Shown in pieces: positions 40,017 to 48,930 of a stretch of DNA of 64,000 nucleotides. Source of the DNA: F23-B02 sp963650165. Its GTDB lineage: Bacteria; Bacillota; Clostridia; Oscillospirales; Oscillospiraceae. The notes beneath the pieces are model-generated. The model was not told the DNA's origin, did no database searches, and saw only the letters and a list, made by a program, of their open reading frames with translations. Position 1 is the first letter of the stretch. Every line of letters begins with the position of its first letter. The stretch lies in NCBI GenBank assembly GCA_963650165.1, contig CAVJKX010000003.1, positions 72,936 to 136,935 on the forward strand. The letters are read 5' to 3'. A program made the translations under genes and the position numbers.

Positions 40017-41128
40017 GCGCTTTGAAGATACTGCACGCGGCGGATCTGCACCTTGACTCGCCCTTTGAGGGACTGGGTGCGGCAAAGGCCGCGCAGCGCA
40101 GACAGGAGCAGCGGCAGCTGCTGTACCGCATAGCGGAGCTTGCGCAGCACGAGCGGGTCGATCTCGTTCTGCTGGCCGGTGACCTTCTGGACTCCGACAG
40201 CAGCTATGCCGAGACCGCCGAGGCGCTTTCCGAGGCGCTCGGGAGCATCCCGGCGCCCGTGTTCATATCGCCCGGCAACCACGATTTCTATTCGCCGCGC
40301 TCGGCATATGCGAGAGTTAAATTCCCCGAAAACGTGCACATATTCAAAAGCCCCGCCGTCGAATGCGTCGAGCTTGCGCAGTCCGGCGTGAGAGTGTGGG
40401 GAGCAGCGTTCTGCGATAAATACTCAGGCGCCCTGCTGCACGGCTTTTCCGCCGAAAAGCGTGCCGGGATAAGGAATGTGATGTGCATCCACGGCGAGGT
40501 GGCGGCGGATTCAGACTACAATCCCATAACGGAGCCCGATATCGCGGCCTCCGGCATGGACTATATAGCCCTGGGGCATATACACAAGGCCTGCGGCCTT
40601 AAAAGATCGGGCGGGACCTTCTACGCCTGGCCCGGCTGTCCGGAGGGGCGCGGCTTTGACGAAACGGGCGAGAAGCATGTTTACATCGTGACGCTCGACT
40701 CCGGCTGCACGGTGAAGCCCGTGTGCATCGCGCAGAGAAAATACGAGATACTGAACGTCGAGCTCAAAGACAACGACGCCGTGAGCGCCGTGCTGGCCGC
40801 GCTGCCGGAGAATACGGGCAGCGACGTTTACCGCATCGTCCTGCGCGGCGAGGCGGACGAGCCCCCGCAGCCGGACGCGGTGAAGGCGGCGCTGGAAAAC
40901 AAATTCTTCGCGCTACAGGTGCGCGACGAGACTGTGCTCCGGCGCGATGTATGGCAGAGCGCGGGCGAGGATAACCTGCGCGGACAGTTCCTCGGCAGAC
41001 TCAGGGAGGCCTTCGACGCCGCCGTGACCGATGCCGAGCGCGAAAAGATAAGTCAGGCGGCCCGCTGGGGGCTTGCCGCACTGGATAAGCGTGAGGAGGT
41101 GGTACGCCATGATGATCAGAAAGCTTGA
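40013..41128 (+). CDS. SbcD/YhaO-like DNA repair nuclease
   Basis: 371 aa. Calcineurin-like phosphoesterase core: LHAADLHLDSPF, LAGDLLDSD, SPGNHDFYS, CIHGE and GHIHKAC, as in SbcD/Mre11 and Bacillus YhaO. Acts with an SMC-like ATPase on DNA ends; the next gene is that partner. C-terminus (about 270-370) is the capping region. 4-base overlap with the upstream gene. Confidence 0.9.
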   Translation: MSALKILHAADLHLDSPFEGLGAAKAAQRRQEQRQLLYRIAELAQHERVDLVLLAGDLLDSDSSYAETAEALSEALGSIPAPVFISPGNHDFYSPRSAYARVKFPENVHIFKSPAVECVELAQSGVRVWGAAFCDKYSGALLHGFSAEKRAGIRNVMCIHGEVAADSDYNPITEPDIAASGMDYIALGHIHKACGLKRSGGTFYAWPGCPEGRGFDETGEKHVYIVTLDSGCTVKPVCIAQRKYEILNVELKDNDAVSAVLAALPENTGSDVYRIVLRGEADEPPQPDAVKAALENKFFALQVRDETVLRRDVWQSAGEDNLRGQFLGRLREAFDAAVTDAEREKISQAARWGLAALDKREEVVRHDDQKA

Positions 41129-43013
41129 CGCCACCTTCGGAAAGCTCGACGGCGAGAGCCTGGAGCTGCATGAGGGCCTGAACGTCATTTCGGCTCCGAA
41201 CGAGAGCGGCAAGAGCACATGGTGCGCCTTCATCCGCGCCATGCTCTACGGCATCGACAGCTCCGAGAGGCAGAAGGCGGGCTTCCTGCCGGATAAAATG
41301 CGCTATGCCCCGTGGTCGGGCGCGGCCATGCAGGGCAGCATGCGTCTGGAAAGCGGCGGCAGGGATATCACCCTCGTGCGCACGACGAAAACCGCATCCG
41401 CTCCGATGCGCGAGTTTTCCGCGGTGTACACCGGAACGAATACGCCCGTCGAGGGGCTGAGCGGTTCGAACGCCGGAGAGACGCTCACGGGAGTCAGCCG
41501 CGACGTTTTCCGCCGCAGCGCGTTCATTGAGCAGGGCGCGGTCGCCGTGACGCACAGCGCGGAGCTTGAAAAGCGCATCGGCGCCATCGTCTCCACGGGC
41601 GACGAGGACTGCTCCTACACCGAGGCCGACAATCAGCTGCGCCAGTGGCAGCGCAAGCGCCGCTACAACCGCTACGGCCGCCTGCCGGAGCTTGAGGACG
41701 AGCTTTCGCACAAAAAGCAGCTGCTGTCCGAGCTCTCGGACGCGGCGGCTCAGCGCGAGGACATGTCCGCCGAGCTCGAGGCGGCCAAAAGAGAGTGTGA
41801 GCGGATCGAGGCCGAGGTCGTCGAGAGCCGTAAGGCTGTCCGCAAGGAGGCGCTCAGCAGTCTCCAGGGCGTGAGAAACGACGTTAATGCCGCCGCCGAG
41901 CGGCACGATAAGGCCGCCGAGCGCAGAGATGCCTGCCGTGCGGCGCTGAGCGCCTGCGCGATAGGTGAGCGCAAGCCCGAGGAGGCCAAGGCCGAGGTCA
42001 AGGCAGACCTTGCCGAGGCTCTGCGCCTGAAGGCCAAGTCGGAGCAGAGCTGCTCGCCGGTGCTTGCGATCATCCTGCTTATCCTGGGCGCTGCCGGCGT
42101 TGCCGCGGGCTTCCTGCTGAAGGACTTCATGATCCATTCGTTCGTCGCGGCGTTTGTACTTCTCGCGGCAGGCGTCATCCTGCTTATCCGCGCGTCGCGC
42201 CGGAAGACGGAGGCGCATGACGCCGCAAAGGACAGGCGCGGGCTGCTTGCAAAATACCGGGCCGAGTCAGAGGATGATATCGCGTCGGGCCTCGACGAGT
42301 ATCTTGAGCTTTACAAAAGCTATGCCGAGGCGCAGCGCGCCGAGAAGGAAACGGCCGATGTGCTTGCGGCGGTGCGCCGCCGTCAGGAGCAGGCCGAAAA
42401 GACCACGCTCACCCAGCTCGACTTCAGCGGCGGAGACAATCAGGCCGCGCAGCTCAGCCGCCGCCTGAACGAGGCGCGGGCAAAATGCAGCCGCATTTCG
42501 GCGCTCATGGCGGAGCGCAGCGGAAGACTTGCCGCAATGGGCGACCCGCTTGTGCTCGGCTCGGAGATAAGCCGAATGGAGGAGGAGCACGCCGAGATAT
42601 CCGCCGAGTACGAGGCGATAGCTTTGGCGATAGACACTCTGCGCAGGGCCAACGAGGATATACAAAGCCGCTTTTCGCCGGCTCTCGGCAGACTTGCGGC
42701 CGAGTACATGGAGTTTGTCACCGGCGGCAGGTATGACGGCGTGATGCTCGACCGAAGCTTTGCCGCGGCGGTGCACGAGAAGGGCGCGGACGTTCCGCGC
42801 AGCGCGGAGTACCTGAGCGCGGGCACGCTCGACCTGATGTATCTTGCCGTGCGCCTTGCCGTGTGCGAGCTTGCGCTGCCCGAGGATGCCAACTGCCCGC
42901 TCATCATCGACGACGCGTTTGTCAACTACGATGACGGGCGCAGGAAGCAGACCATGGCTCTGCTCGAAAAAATTGCGCAGCGGCGCCAGGTTATACTGTT
43001 CACATGTAAGTAA
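41109..43013 (+). CDS. SbcC/YhaN-like ATPase with membrane helices
   Basis: 634 aa; ATG 41109 or 41112, inside the end of the nuclease gene. Walker A APNESGKST (about 34-42), long coiled coils (about 190-290 and 385-430), ABC signature YLSAGTLDLMYLAVR and Walker B LIIDDAFVNYDDGRR. Two hydrophobic segments (VLAIILLILGAAGVAAGFLL and FVAAFVLLAAGVILLI) interrupt the coil, as in YhaN, which suggests membrane anchoring of this DNA-end-processing complex. Confidence 0.9.
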   Translation: MMIRKLDATFGKLDGESLELHEGLNVISAPNESGKSTWCAFIRAMLYGIDSSERQKAGFLPDKMRYAPWSGAAMQGSMRLESGGRDITLVRTTKTASAPMREFSAVYTGTNTPVEGLSGSNAGETLTGVSRDVFRRSAFIEQGAVAVTHSAELEKRIGAIVSTGDEDCSYTEADNQLRQWQRKRRYNRYGRLPELEDELSHKKQLLSELSDAAAQREDMSAELEAAKRECERIEAEVVESRKAVRKEALSSLQGVRNDVNAAAERHDKAAERRDACRAALSACAIGERKPEEAKAEVKADLAEALRLKAKSEQSCSPVLAIILLILGAAGVAAGFLLKDFMIHSFVAAFVLLAAGVILLIRASRRKTEAHDAAKDRRGLLAKYRAESEDDIASGLDEYLELYKSYAEAQRAEKETADVLAAVRRRQEQAEKTTLTQLDFSGGDNQAAQLSRRLNEARAKCSRISALMAERSGRLAAMGDPLVLGSEISRMEEEHAEISAEYEAIALAIDTLRRANEDIQSRFSPALGRLAAEYMEFVTGGRYDGVMLDRSFAAAVHEKGADVPRSAEYLSAGTLDLMYLAVRLAVCELALPEDANCPLIIDDAFVNYDDGRRKQTMALLEKIAQRRQVILFTCK

Positions 43014-43054
43014 GTTTATGTTATAATACGGTAAAAAAGAGCGGAGGTGCGACC

Positions 43055-43630
43055 ATGCCCTACAAAGCAAAAAGCAATCTTACCAAGGCTGCCATCAAAA
43101 AGAGCTTTTTAGAGCTTCTGAACGAAAAACCGATCAATCAGATCAGCGTCCGCGATATCGCCGAGGGCTGCGGCTTCAACCGCAACACGATATACTATCA
43201 CTACGACGATATACCCTGTCTCGTCGAGGAGATAGTCATAGAAACAGCCGAAAACATAATCAGCGAGTATTCGGACATCCAGTCACTCGAAGCCTGCCTT
43301 GAAAAAATGGCGGCGTTTGCGCTTGAGCACAAGCGCACGGTGCTGAACATCTACAACTCGTCAAACCGCAGCGTTTATGAGCTCTATCTCATGAAGGTAT
43401 GCGGCAGTGTCGTCGAAAACTATCTGCACACGGTGTTCGGCGACGTTCAGGCAGACCCCGAGAGCCGCGAGATCCTCGTGCGCTTTTACAAGTGCGAGTG
43501 CTTCGGCCAGATAATCGACTGGCTCAACTGCGCGATGAACTACAACATCTGCGAGCAGTTTTCGAAGCTGTGCAAGCTGCGCGAGGGCTTTGCGGAGATC
43601 CTCGTCGAGCGCTGCCGGATCGATAAGTGA
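43055..43630 (+). CDS. TetR-family regulator (DhaS-like)
   Basis: 191 aa. N-terminal helix-turn-helix (about 8-55: TKAAIKKSFLELLNEKPINQ, ISVRDIAEGCGFNRNTIYYH). The ligand domain resembles the DhaS/TetR_C group, often without a clear pocket sequence. Ribosome site GCGGAGGTG. Its target is not visible; possibly self or a neighbour. Confidence 0.88.
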   Translation: MPYKAKSNLTKAAIKKSFLELLNEKPINQISVRDIAEGCGFNRNTIYYHYDDIPCLVEEIVIETAENIISEYSDIQSLEACLEKMAAFALEHKRTVLNIYNSSNRSVYELYLMKVCGSVVENYLHTVFGDVQADPESREILVRFYKCECFGQIIDWLNCAMNYNICEQFSKLCKLREGFAEILVERCRIDK

Positions 43631-43636
43631 ACGTGA

Positions 43637-43672
43637 AAAAGCTTTGGTATGAAAACCAAAGCTTTTTTATAT
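43637..43672 (+). terminator. Intrinsic terminator after TetR gene
   Basis: AAGCTTTGGT (43639-43648) pairs with ACCAAAGCTT (43655-43664); T-rich tail TTTTATATTTT follows. Confidence 0.85.
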
Positions 43673-43753
43673 TTTCGTGACAATCGCGCGGCGGTTTGAT
43701 ATAATAAAACATTATCATAAAAGCAGGGACTGATAACCATAGAAAATAACGAT

Positions 43754-45037
43754 ATGAAAAAAGAACGTGCGGTGCTGGCCGGACTTGCGGCGGCGTCCAT
43801 GGAGCAGGCGGAGCGCTCGAGCGAGATCTCGATGCAGGAGCTTGCCGCGCTGGTCGAAACGGCCGGCGGCGAGGCTATCGGCATGATGATTCAAAACCGC
43901 CCGACGCCCGATTCGCGCAGCTTCATCGGCGACGGCAAGGTGGCCGAGCTCAAGGCGTTTATCGACATGAACGACTGCGACCTTGCGGTGTTTGACAACG
44001 AGCTGTCGCCCTCGCAGATGCGCGTGCTCGGCGAAGAGCTGGGCGTGAAGGTGCTCGACCGCTCGGGACTTATCCTCGATATCTTCGCCCAGCGCGCACA
44101 GACGCGCGAGGGTCAGCTTCAGGTCGAGCTTGCGCAGTACAAGTATCTGCTGCCGCGTCTGACCGGCATGTGGACGCACCTTGTGCGCCAGACTGCCTCG
44201 GGCGGCTCGTCGCCTATCGGCACGCGCGGCCCCGGCGAGACTCAGCTCGAGACCGACCGCCGGCACATCCGCAGGAAGATACAGAAGCTCGAGGAGGAGC
44301 TTGCCGCCGTGCGCAAGGTGCGCTCGACCCAGCGCCGCAAGCGCGAGAAAAACGACATCCCCGTCGTTGCGCTCGTCGGCTATACGAACGCCGGAAAATC
44401 GACGCTTCTAAACTGCCTGACCGACGCGGGCATACCGGCAAACGACCGCCTTTTCGACACGCTGGACACCACGACGCGCAAACTGCGCATCGACGAGGTG
44501 ACGGAGGTGCTGATATCGGACACCGTCGGCTTTATCCGCAAGCTGCCGCACCATCTGGTGGAGGCCTTCAAGGCCACGCTCGAGGAGCTCAGCTACGCAG
44601 ACGTGCTGCTGCATGTCATAGACATCTCAAACCCCGATTGGGAGGAGCAGGCTCGCGTCGTCGATGAGCTCATCGTTCAGCTCGGCGCGGAGAAAACGCC
44701 CTGCATCCGCGTGTTCAACAAGTGCGACGCGTATATGGGCATACTGCCGCACGGCGAGGATATCGTCTGCCTGTCGGCAAAAAGCGGCGAGGGCGTGCAG
44801 GAGCTGGTGCAGCGCCTGAGCGGGCTTCTCGACCGCGGCAAAAAGCATGTCACGCTGCGCATACCGTACTCCGATGCGGGCGTCATGGATCTTCTAAACC
44901 GCGAGGCGGCGGTGACGGGTCTTGAATATCTCGACGACGGGATAAAGGCCGAGGCCACAGTTCCGCCGGAGGTTTTCGGCAGAATAAAGAAGTATATACC
45001 CGGCTACACCGAGCCCAAGGAGGACTGGGAGGATTGA
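43754..45037 (+). CDS. hflX: GTPase HflX
   Basis: 427 aa. N-terminal HflX domain (GGEAIGMMIQNRPTPDSRSF, GDGKVAEL), the family hallmark GTRGPGETQLETDRR, and the G domain with G1 GYTNAGKST, DTTTRKL, DTVGFIRKLPHHLVEAFK and NKCD. It splits stalled ribosomes under stress. The ribosome site is weak. It ends with a 4-base overlap onto yigZ. Confidence 0.95.
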   Translation: MKKERAVLAGLAAASMEQAERSSEISMQELAALVETAGGEAIGMMIQNRPTPDSRSFIGDGKVAELKAFIDMNDCDLAVFDNELSPSQMRVLGEELGVKVLDRSGLILDIFAQRAQTREGQLQVELAQYKYLLPRLTGMWTHLVRQTASGGSSPIGTRGPGETQLETDRRHIRRKIQKLEEELAAVRKVRSTQRRKREKNDIPVVALVGYTNAGKSTLLNCLTDAGIPANDRLFDTLDTTTRKLRIDEVTEVLISDTVGFIRKLPHHLVEAFKATLEELSYADVLLHVIDISNPDWEEQARVVDELIVQLGAEKTPCIRVFNKCDAYMGILPHGEDIVCLSAKSGEGVQELVQRLSGLLDRGKKHVTLRIPYSDAGVMDLLNREAAVTGLEYLDDGIKAEATVPPEVFGRIKKYIPGYTEPKEDWED

Positions 45038-45636
45038 GCGAGTATTTCGTGCCCGCCGGAGACGGCGAGGCGGAGCTTGTTGAAAAGCGATCGAGGTTTC
45101 TCGGCCATGTGCGCTTTGCCGAGACAGAGGATGCGGCGCGCGAATTTATAAACGAGATGAAGAAAAAGCACTACGACGCGCGGCACAACTGCTGGTGCTA
45201 CATTATCCGCGGCGGCGCGGTGCGCTATTCCGACGACGGCGAGCCGCAGGGCACCGCCGGGCTGCCTATGCTCGAGGTGTTCAGGCGCGAGGGCGTCGAG
45301 AACGTCGTGTGCGTCGTGACGCGCTACTTCGGCGGCGTGCTGCTCGGCACGGGCGGACTGCTGCGCGCGTACACGAAAAGCGCGAAGGATGCGCTCGATA
45401 ACGCAGGCATCGCCGAAGTGCGCCGTTGGACAAAGCTCGGGCTGCACTGCCCGTATTCGCTGCTCGAGCGCATGAAGCTCGAGTGCGCAGCCTATGGCGG
45501 CACGGTCGAAAACGTCGAATACGGCGCGGACGTGCACCTGTCGCTCAGCCTGCCGGAGGCCGCCGCCGAGCCCTTCTGCGCCCGCGTCACCGAGCTCAGC
45601 GCCGGTCAGACCATTCCTTTTTCGGAAGCGCATTGA
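45034..45636 (+). CDS. yigZ: YigZ/IMPACT family protein
   Basis: 200 aa; TTG start with GGGAGGA upstream. Family motifs RSRFLGHV, DARHNCWCYI, SDDGEPQGTAGLPML and VTRYFGGVLLGTGGLLRAY identify the IMPACT N-terminal domain; residues 135-200 are the C-terminal ferredoxin-like domain. Related to translation regulators. The final codons GCG CAT TGA coincide with the start of an intergenic repeat. Confidence 0.93.
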   Translation: MSEYFVPAGDGEAELVEKRSRFLGHVRFAETEDAAREFINEMKKKHYDARHNCWCYIIRGGAVRYSDDGEPQGTAGLPMLEVFRREGVENVVCVVTRYFGGVLLGTGGLLRAYTKSAKDALDNAGIAEVRRWTKLGLHCPYSLLERMKLECAAYGGTVENVEYGADVHLSLSLPEAAAEPFCARVTELSAGQTIPFSEAH

Positions 45637-45796
45637 GGCAGCTGCGGATACGCATACTGCGGGTGCCCGGTATCGTTACTGCCGGCAAAAAAGTGCTCCG
45701 GTGTAAGAGAAACCGGTATTGCGTACTTCGGTTTCCGCCGCGGCTGCCGGTCGGGAAACCGCAATAAATGTATAGGAGAAGCGCTGAGGCGCTATT
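45627..45796. repeat. Intergenic repeat R1
   Basis: Begins GCGCATTGAGGCAGCTGCGG inside the yigZ end and closes with GCAATAAATGTATAGGAGAAG then CTGAGGCGCT. Contains GTGCCCGGTATCGTTACTGC shared with R6 and others, and a GGTTTCC block. Lies between yigZ and folD. Confidence 0.75.
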
Positions 45797-45802
45797 GAAA
45801 AT

Positions 45803-46639
45803 ATGGCAATTTTAATTGACGGAAAAAAGCTTTCGGAGAGGATATGCGCCGAGGTCAGGGCCGAGGCGGAAAAAATGCGGCGCAGGCCGTGTCTTGCGGC
45901 GGTGCTCGTCGGCGAGGACCCCGCGTCGCAGATATATGTGCGCAACAAGGAGCGCGACTGCGTGAAATGCGGCATCGACAGCCGCCGCTTTGACCTGCCG
46001 GACACGGTGTCGGAGGCGGAGCTGCTCGCGCTTATAGACACGCTCAACCGCGACGAGGGCGTTGACGGCATTCTGGTGCAGCTCCCGCTGCCGGAGCAGA
46101 TATCCGAGCGCGCGGTGATAAACGCGATAGCGCCGGAGAAGGACGTGGACGCCTTCCACCCGATTAACGTCGGCCGCATGGTGACCGGCGAGGGTACGCT
46201 CACGCCGTGCACGCCCGCGGGGATCATGGAGATGCTGCGCGAATACCGCATCCCGACCGACGGCAGCCACTGCGTCATGGTCGGACGCAGCAACATAGTC
46301 GGCCGCCCGATGGGGCTGATGCTGCTCAACGCCGACGCAACGGTCACCTACTGCCACCGGCACACGAAGGATCTTGCCGCAATGACGCGGCAGGCGGATA
46401 TACTCATAGTCGCGGCGGGCTCGCCGAGGCTCATAACCGGCGATATGGTAAAGGACGGCGCCGCCGTCATCGACGTTGCCATGAACCGCGACCCGGAGAC
46501 GGGTAAGTTCTTCGGCGACGTGTGCTTTGACGAGGTCGGGAAAAAAGCGGGCTTCATCACACCCGTGCCCGGCGGCGTGGGGCCGATGACCCGCGCAATG
46601 CTCATGAAAAACATCCTTGCCGCAGCAAAGGCAAGATAA
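45803..46639 (+). CDS. folD: Methylenetetrahydrofolate dehydrogenase/cyclohydrolase
   Basis: 278 aa, standard length. Motifs DPASQIYVRNKERDCVKCGI, GILVQLPLPEQ, KDVDAFHPINVGRM, PCTPAGIMEML, GRSNIVGRPM and TPVPGGVGPMTRAML are diagnostic of FolD, which interconverts methylene- and formyl-tetrahydrofolate. The ribosome site is poor; translation may depend on sequence inside R1. The terminal bases overlap the 3' end of the antisense small RNA. Confidence 0.96.
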   Translation: MAILIDGKKLSERICAEVRAEAEKMRRRPCLAAVLVGEDPASQIYVRNKERDCVKCGIDSRRFDLPDTVSEAELLALIDTLNRDEGVDGILVQLPLPEQISERAVINAIAPEKDVDAFHPINVGRMVTGEGTLTPCTPAGIMEMLREYRIPTDGSHCVMVGRSNIVGRPMGLMLLNADATVTYCHRHTKDLAAMTRQADILIVAAGSPRLITGDMVKDGAAVIDVAMNRDPETGKFFGDVCFDEVGKKAGFITPVPGGVGPMTRAMLMKNILAAAKAR

Positions 46640-46733
46640 AAAGTGCAGGCCGTAAAAACGGCCTGCAAAACAGGGTTGTGGGATAAAGATATGAGCCGCG
46701 GTCTTGCTCTGCAAGACCTATTGGATAAGCTGT
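46637..46733 (-). ncRNA. Candidate small RNA antisense to folD end
   Basis: On the - strand, a promoter TTTACA (46768-46763), 17-bp spacer, TATTAT (46745-46740) would start transcription near 46733. The 97-nt transcript holds a perfect hairpin GGTCTTGC...GCAAGACC (46716-46698 region) and ends in GCAGGCCGT-TTTT-ACGGCCTGC followed by TTTTT over the folD stop codon. No ORF. I do not recognise a known RNA family; 6S, SRP and RNase P signatures are absent. Confidence 0.55.
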
Positions 46734-46739
46734 GCTTAG

Positions 46740-46768
46740 ATAATACAACGCCCGCCGCGCCTTGTAAA
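46740..46768 (-). promoter_or_regulatory. Promoter of the candidate small RNA
   Basis: TTTACA and TATTAT with a 17-bp spacer, no gene downstream on that strand except the candidate RNA. Confidence 0.6.
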
Positions 46769-46861
46769 GAGCGAAAAAGCACTGCTTTTGTCGAACGGAA
46801 AATTTTTCTTAAATAATTCTTTCCGGCTCGGGAATACTGAGTGAGAAAGGAGTGTTTTCAA

Positions 46862-47065
46862 ATGATAATCGACCGTATCGCGCTTGTTCTGACCATAATC
46901 GGCGGCATCAACTGGGGCAGCGTCGGCCTGTTCAGATTCGACATAGTCGCATGGCTCTGCGGCGGACAGACAGCCCCCGTCAGCCGCGTGATATACACGC
47001 TCGTTGCCCTTGCGGCACTGTGGTGCATCTCCCTGCTCTTCCGCGATCTTCCGGAGGCGGATTGA
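46862..47065 (+). CDS. DUF378 membrane protein
   Basis: 67 aa; AAAGGAGTG upstream. Two membrane helices and the DUF378 hallmark LTIIGGINWGSVGLFRFDIV identify a small inner-membrane protein family of unknown function (Bacillus YuzA). Its last codons GCG GAT TGA match the repeat end consensus with one change. Confidence 0.92.
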   Translation: MIIDRIALVLTIIGGINWGSVGLFRFDIVAWLCGGQTAPVSRVIYTLVALAALWCISLLFRDLPEAD

Positions 47066-47384
47066 GGATGAGGTGTCAATAAAGCTTGTGCCGTCAGGCA
47101 AACACAAATTTAACTGTAGGGAGCTTAATCCGATATTAAACGTGAAAAAGACAGTGCAGACTATGATCAGCACTGTCTTTTTTGCAATGTAAGCGGCTCA
47201 CGCCGCGATTTGATTACACCTCTTCAGTCACCTTCGGTGACAGCTTCCCCTCAAGCTCCGCAAGGGGAAGCCAGGGGCGCACAACATTACTGCTCACTTG
47301 CGTTAAGCAGCAGTGTTAATTCGCCTCTGAAAAAACCGGGCACCCGCAGTCTCTGTATAGGTGCAGACTTAATGCGCCTCTGAA
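47056..47384. repeat. Intergenic repeat R2 (large type)
   Basis: Starts GGCGGATTGAGG in the DUF378 end; carries the hairpin GACAGTGC...GCACTGTC with T run (47146-47183), the module CACCTTCGGTGACAGCTTCC with a nearby AAGGGGAAGCC, and closes with TGTATAGGTGCAGACTTAAT then GCGCCTCTG, the inverted end. Fills the whole space between DUF378 and the next gene. Confidence 0.85.
47146..47183 (+). terminator. Repeat-borne terminator in R2
   Basis: AAAAAGACAGTGC (47146-47158) pairs with GCACTGTCTTTTTT (47170-47183). Would terminate DUF378 or folD-direction transcripts. Confidence 0.75.
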
Positions 47385-47385
47385 A

Positions 47386-47805
47386 TCACGGCTGGACGGA
47401 GTTCTTGATGCTGCCGAGGTAGCTCTGGAGTCCGTTCACGAAGGTCTCGGGAGTCTTGAGAATGCCCTCAACGTCGCCCTTGTCGTATGCCTGGCCGATG
47501 CCCTCGAGCATTGCGACGAAATCGTCGGTAGAGGTCTCAACGCCGCTTTCGACCTTGTCGCCGTAGGTCCAGAGGTTTTCGAGCTTTATGACGTCGCCGC
47601 CGACCTTCTCGCTGACGTTGGCCTTGATCTCGCCGAGCTTTGCGGTGACGGTCGCCTTGGTCTTCTCAACGGCGGCTGCAAGGCCGCTGTCTGCCTTATC
47701 GCTGTCCGCAAGGCTCACCGGCGCAAGCACGACCGCGAAAAGCATAACTGCCGCGAGTACCGCAGCGAGTATCATAACAGCATTCTTTTTAAGAGTGTTG
47801 GTCAT
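47386..47805 (-). CDS. Secreted protein of unknown function
   Basis: 139 aa; GGAGGTAAAATTA precedes ATG 47805. A signal peptide (about 1-33, basic KK then a 20-residue hydrophobic core, cleavage near SLADS). The mature part is Lys/Glu-rich helical with repeated Val-Thr-Ala motifs; no domain recognised. Expected outside the membrane. Confidence 0.8.
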   Translation of the reverse strand: MTNTLKKNAVMILAAVLAAVMLFAVVLAPVSLADSDKADSGLAAAVEKTKATVTAKLGEIKANVSEKVGGDVIKLENLWTYGDKVESGVETSTDDFVAMLEGIGQAYDKGDVEGILKTPETFVNGLQSYLGSIKNSVQP

Positions 47806-47879
47806 TAATTTTACCTCCATTTTTGCTAATTTTGTTTAAGTCTATACTTTTTCCCCTTGATAGTATATATTTAAGCATA

Positions 47880-48548
47880 TCATGAGAAGAAATGCAAGAG
47901 TTTTTTATTGATTTTAATAAAAATTTTCCACAAGGGTGTTTTTTGTCCCAAAATGAAGGCCAGCTCACCGAAGATCAGGCCGCCGATGACGTCCGCGATG
48001 ACGTGCTGCTTTACAAACAGCGTTGACAGGAACACGAGCGCGGTGAACACACCGCAGAAGGCCCTGTACCCCGGCTTTGCATCGGGCGAGCACAGCGCCT
48101 GGCGGAACACGAGATAGGACAGCAGGCAGTGCATCGAGGGGAAGCAGTTGGTGGGAGTGTCGCTGGTGTAGATGATCGACAGCGCCCAGTCGAACACGTT
48201 GCTGCGCGGCAGCTCCGGACGCTCCACGCAGCTCGGGAAGGCGATGAAGATGAAGCCGCAGATGAGCTCGGCGAAGATCACGCCCGCGAAGTAGTGGAAG
48301 CAGCGCTCCTCGTCCTGAAGCGTGATAACATACAGGCCCAGCATCCAGAACAGGAAGGTCGCGGCGTATACGACCACCCACTCCGTCCGCAGCGGAATGA
48401 GCGAATCGATGCTGAGCGTCACGTCCCACGCACGCGAGAAATCGGCAAGCGTTTTCGAGCCGAGCCACACGATCGCATGCGTCACGCAGATACAAAGCAG
48501 CGGCGCAGCGGCGTAGGTATTGATCAATTTTATTTTACTTTTCGGCAT
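47880..48548 (-). CDS. PAP2-family phosphatase
   Basis: 222 aa; GAGGAG precedes the ATG. About six membrane helices; PAP2 motifs CFPSMHCLLSYL (SxxH) and STLFVKQHVIADVIGG (SRxxxxxHxxxD-like) are present. Such enzymes remove phosphate from undecaprenyl pyrophosphate or phosphatidic-acid-type lipids. Single gene; stops at 47880. Confidence 0.9.
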   Translation of the reverse strand: MPKSKIKLINTYAAAPLLCICVTHAIVWLGSKTLADFSRAWDVTLSIDSLIPLRTEWVVVYAATFLFWMLGLYVITLQDEERCFHYFAGVIFAELICGFIFIAFPSCVERPELPRSNVFDWALSIIYTSDTPTNCFPSMHCLLSYLVFRQALCSPDAKPGYRAFCGVFTALVFLSTLFVKQHVIADVIGGLIFGELAFILGQKTPLWKIFIKINKKLLHFFS

Positions 48549-48631
48549 GATATGCTCCTCTTATACTAATAAGACTAAAACGCACAGCCAATATAAACGA
48601 TGCCTCCCGCCATTGTCAAGTTTTTTTCAGA

Positions 48632-48841
48632 CGCGCATTCAGGCTGCGCCTATACGCAGTCCGGCATCGGAACACGGGAGGAAAACTACAGCGTTTTGCC
48701 TGACGCAAGTGCACGGCAATGTTTTTTGCGGAGCGTCAAATACTGCACCGAAGCCGCAGGCTGCGAAACATTTTCGGCTCCCCTGGCGTCCCTGTATCGT
48801 GCCGCTGTAATATATGTGTAAGTACGGCCCGAATGCGCCTT
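48632..48841. repeat. Intergenic repeat R3
   Basis: Terminal inverted repeats: GCGCATTCAGGCTGCGCCTA at the left and, read inversely from the right, GCGCATTCGGGCCGTACTTA. Interior differs from the other copies, a diverged member. Sits between the divergent PAP2 and CorC-like genes. Confidence 0.75.
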
Positions 48842-48848
48842 TAAAATA

Positions 48849-48877
48849 TTGACTGCAAGTTTCTGCTATGATATACT
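48849..48877 (+). promoter_or_regulatory. Promoter of the CorC/CNNM operon
   Basis: TTGACT (48849-48854), 17-bp spacer, TATACT (48872-48877). It begins 8 bases past repeat R3. Confidence 0.82.
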
Positions 48878-48930
48878 GAATTTTAATTTACAGGCCGACG
48901 GCCTTGCGAATGGAGAGTGTTTGATCCGAA

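Noticed and set aside
46637..46733. 6S, SRP or RNase P RNA
   Set aside because: The short length and lack of the conserved cores (SRP tetraloop region, RNase P helices, 6S central bubble) do not fit; kept only as an unassigned small RNA.
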